Assembly (NCBI RefSeq): GCF_016863655.1
Contig: NZ_BOPH01000129.1
Location: 1 to 64,000 of the forward strand
Source: Virgisporangium ochraceum
GTDB lineage: Bacteria; Actinomycetota; Actinomycetes; Mycobacteriales; Micromonosporaceae
Reading direction: 5' to 3'
Length of the DNA: 64,000 nt
In this document: piece by piece, positions 63,797 through 64,000 of the stretch
How the letters are laid out: every line of letters begins with the position of its first letter
Numbering within the stretch: position 1 is the first letter of the stretch
Position numbers and translations under genes: made by a program
The notes under the pieces: generated by a model
The model's database searches: none
The model's input: the letters and a program-made list of their open reading frames with translations, nothing else
Told to the model about the DNA's origin: nothing

Positions 63797-64000
63797 AATC
63801 AGGCTTGAGGAAGGGACCGAGCCGAGAAGAAGAGAGCGCCGCGGACGTGGGCAGAGGAGTTCACGGGTTTACCACCCTGGCTTCGAAAGGGGATTTGTGA
63901 CACTTCCTGGCATCGGGCAGCACGAGCTTACTCATCTGCCGCTGTCCAGGGGCGCCGGTTCAATTAGGTCGCTGCGTGTGGATGACCGGCCGGTCCGGCG

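Noticed and set aside
1..64000. CRISPR arrays, rRNA or transposases
   Set aside because: No regularly spaced repeats, rRNA segments or transposase motifs were seen in either strand.

Overview
The window is a high-GC chromosome segment from a filamentous-type actinomycete. The evidence is the very high GC, frequent GTG starts, many ATGA/GTGA-type gene overlaps, DUF5753-type XRE regulators, a MAB_1171c-type membrane protein and an actinobacterial Tad operon. I favour Micromonosporaceae or a relative, but cannot fix the genus from sequence alone. No rRNA, tRNA or CRISPR array was recognised.

Region 1 (about 0.2-10 kb, + strand) holds genome-defence and DNA-modification genes. It opens with a type IV McrBC restriction pair whose McrB carries an EVE domain inserted in its AAA+ GTPase. 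Next comes queC-queE-queD-dpdB-dpdA, which should make preQ0 and insert it into DNA in place of guanine (the Dpd 7-deazaguanine system). It is followed by a protein with two GIY-YIG nuclease domains. The usual dpdC and the large dpdE-K restriction set are absent, so this looks like a compact Dpd variant.

Region 2 (10.3-29.9 kb, mainly - strand) is a complete type 2 BREX (Pgl) locus: pglW-pglX, then pglY-pglZ-brxD-brxHI. A decayed ankyrin-repeat gene trails brxHI. The two BREX halves are separated by an oppositely oriented cassette of four small overlapping genes (20998-22021), with a truncated copy of the fourth gene against the end of pglX.

Region 3 (30.2-37.6 kb, - strand) has a tyrosine integrase, a lone PD-(D/E)XK-like endonuclease protein and a large STAND/NACHT TPR gene broken by an in-frame TAG and a frameshift. 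It marks the mobile side of the island.

Region 4 (37.7-49 kb) is accessory and regulatory: a translationally coupled cassette of three tiny genes plus a DUF5753 XRE regulator; two divergent HTH-TPR paralogues, one coupled to a flavoprotein and one followed by a creatininase-family gene; an HxlR regulator; and an XRE / ImmA-IrrE / MAB_1171c / FAD-oxidoreductase cluster.

Region 5 (49.1-59.8 kb, + strand) is one tightly packed Tad/Flp-type operon: lipoprotein, secreted protein, SAF-domain protein, ParA/TadZ-like ATPase, TadA, TadB, TadC, pilin-like peptide, DUF2637 protein, two TadE-like proteins, a TadG-like protein and a membrane LysM-BTAD protein.

Region 6 (59.9-63.8 kb) is lower in GC and defence-like: two proteins with HEPN-type RxnH motifs (one an Abi-C protein) and a convergent single-domain GIY-YIG protein.
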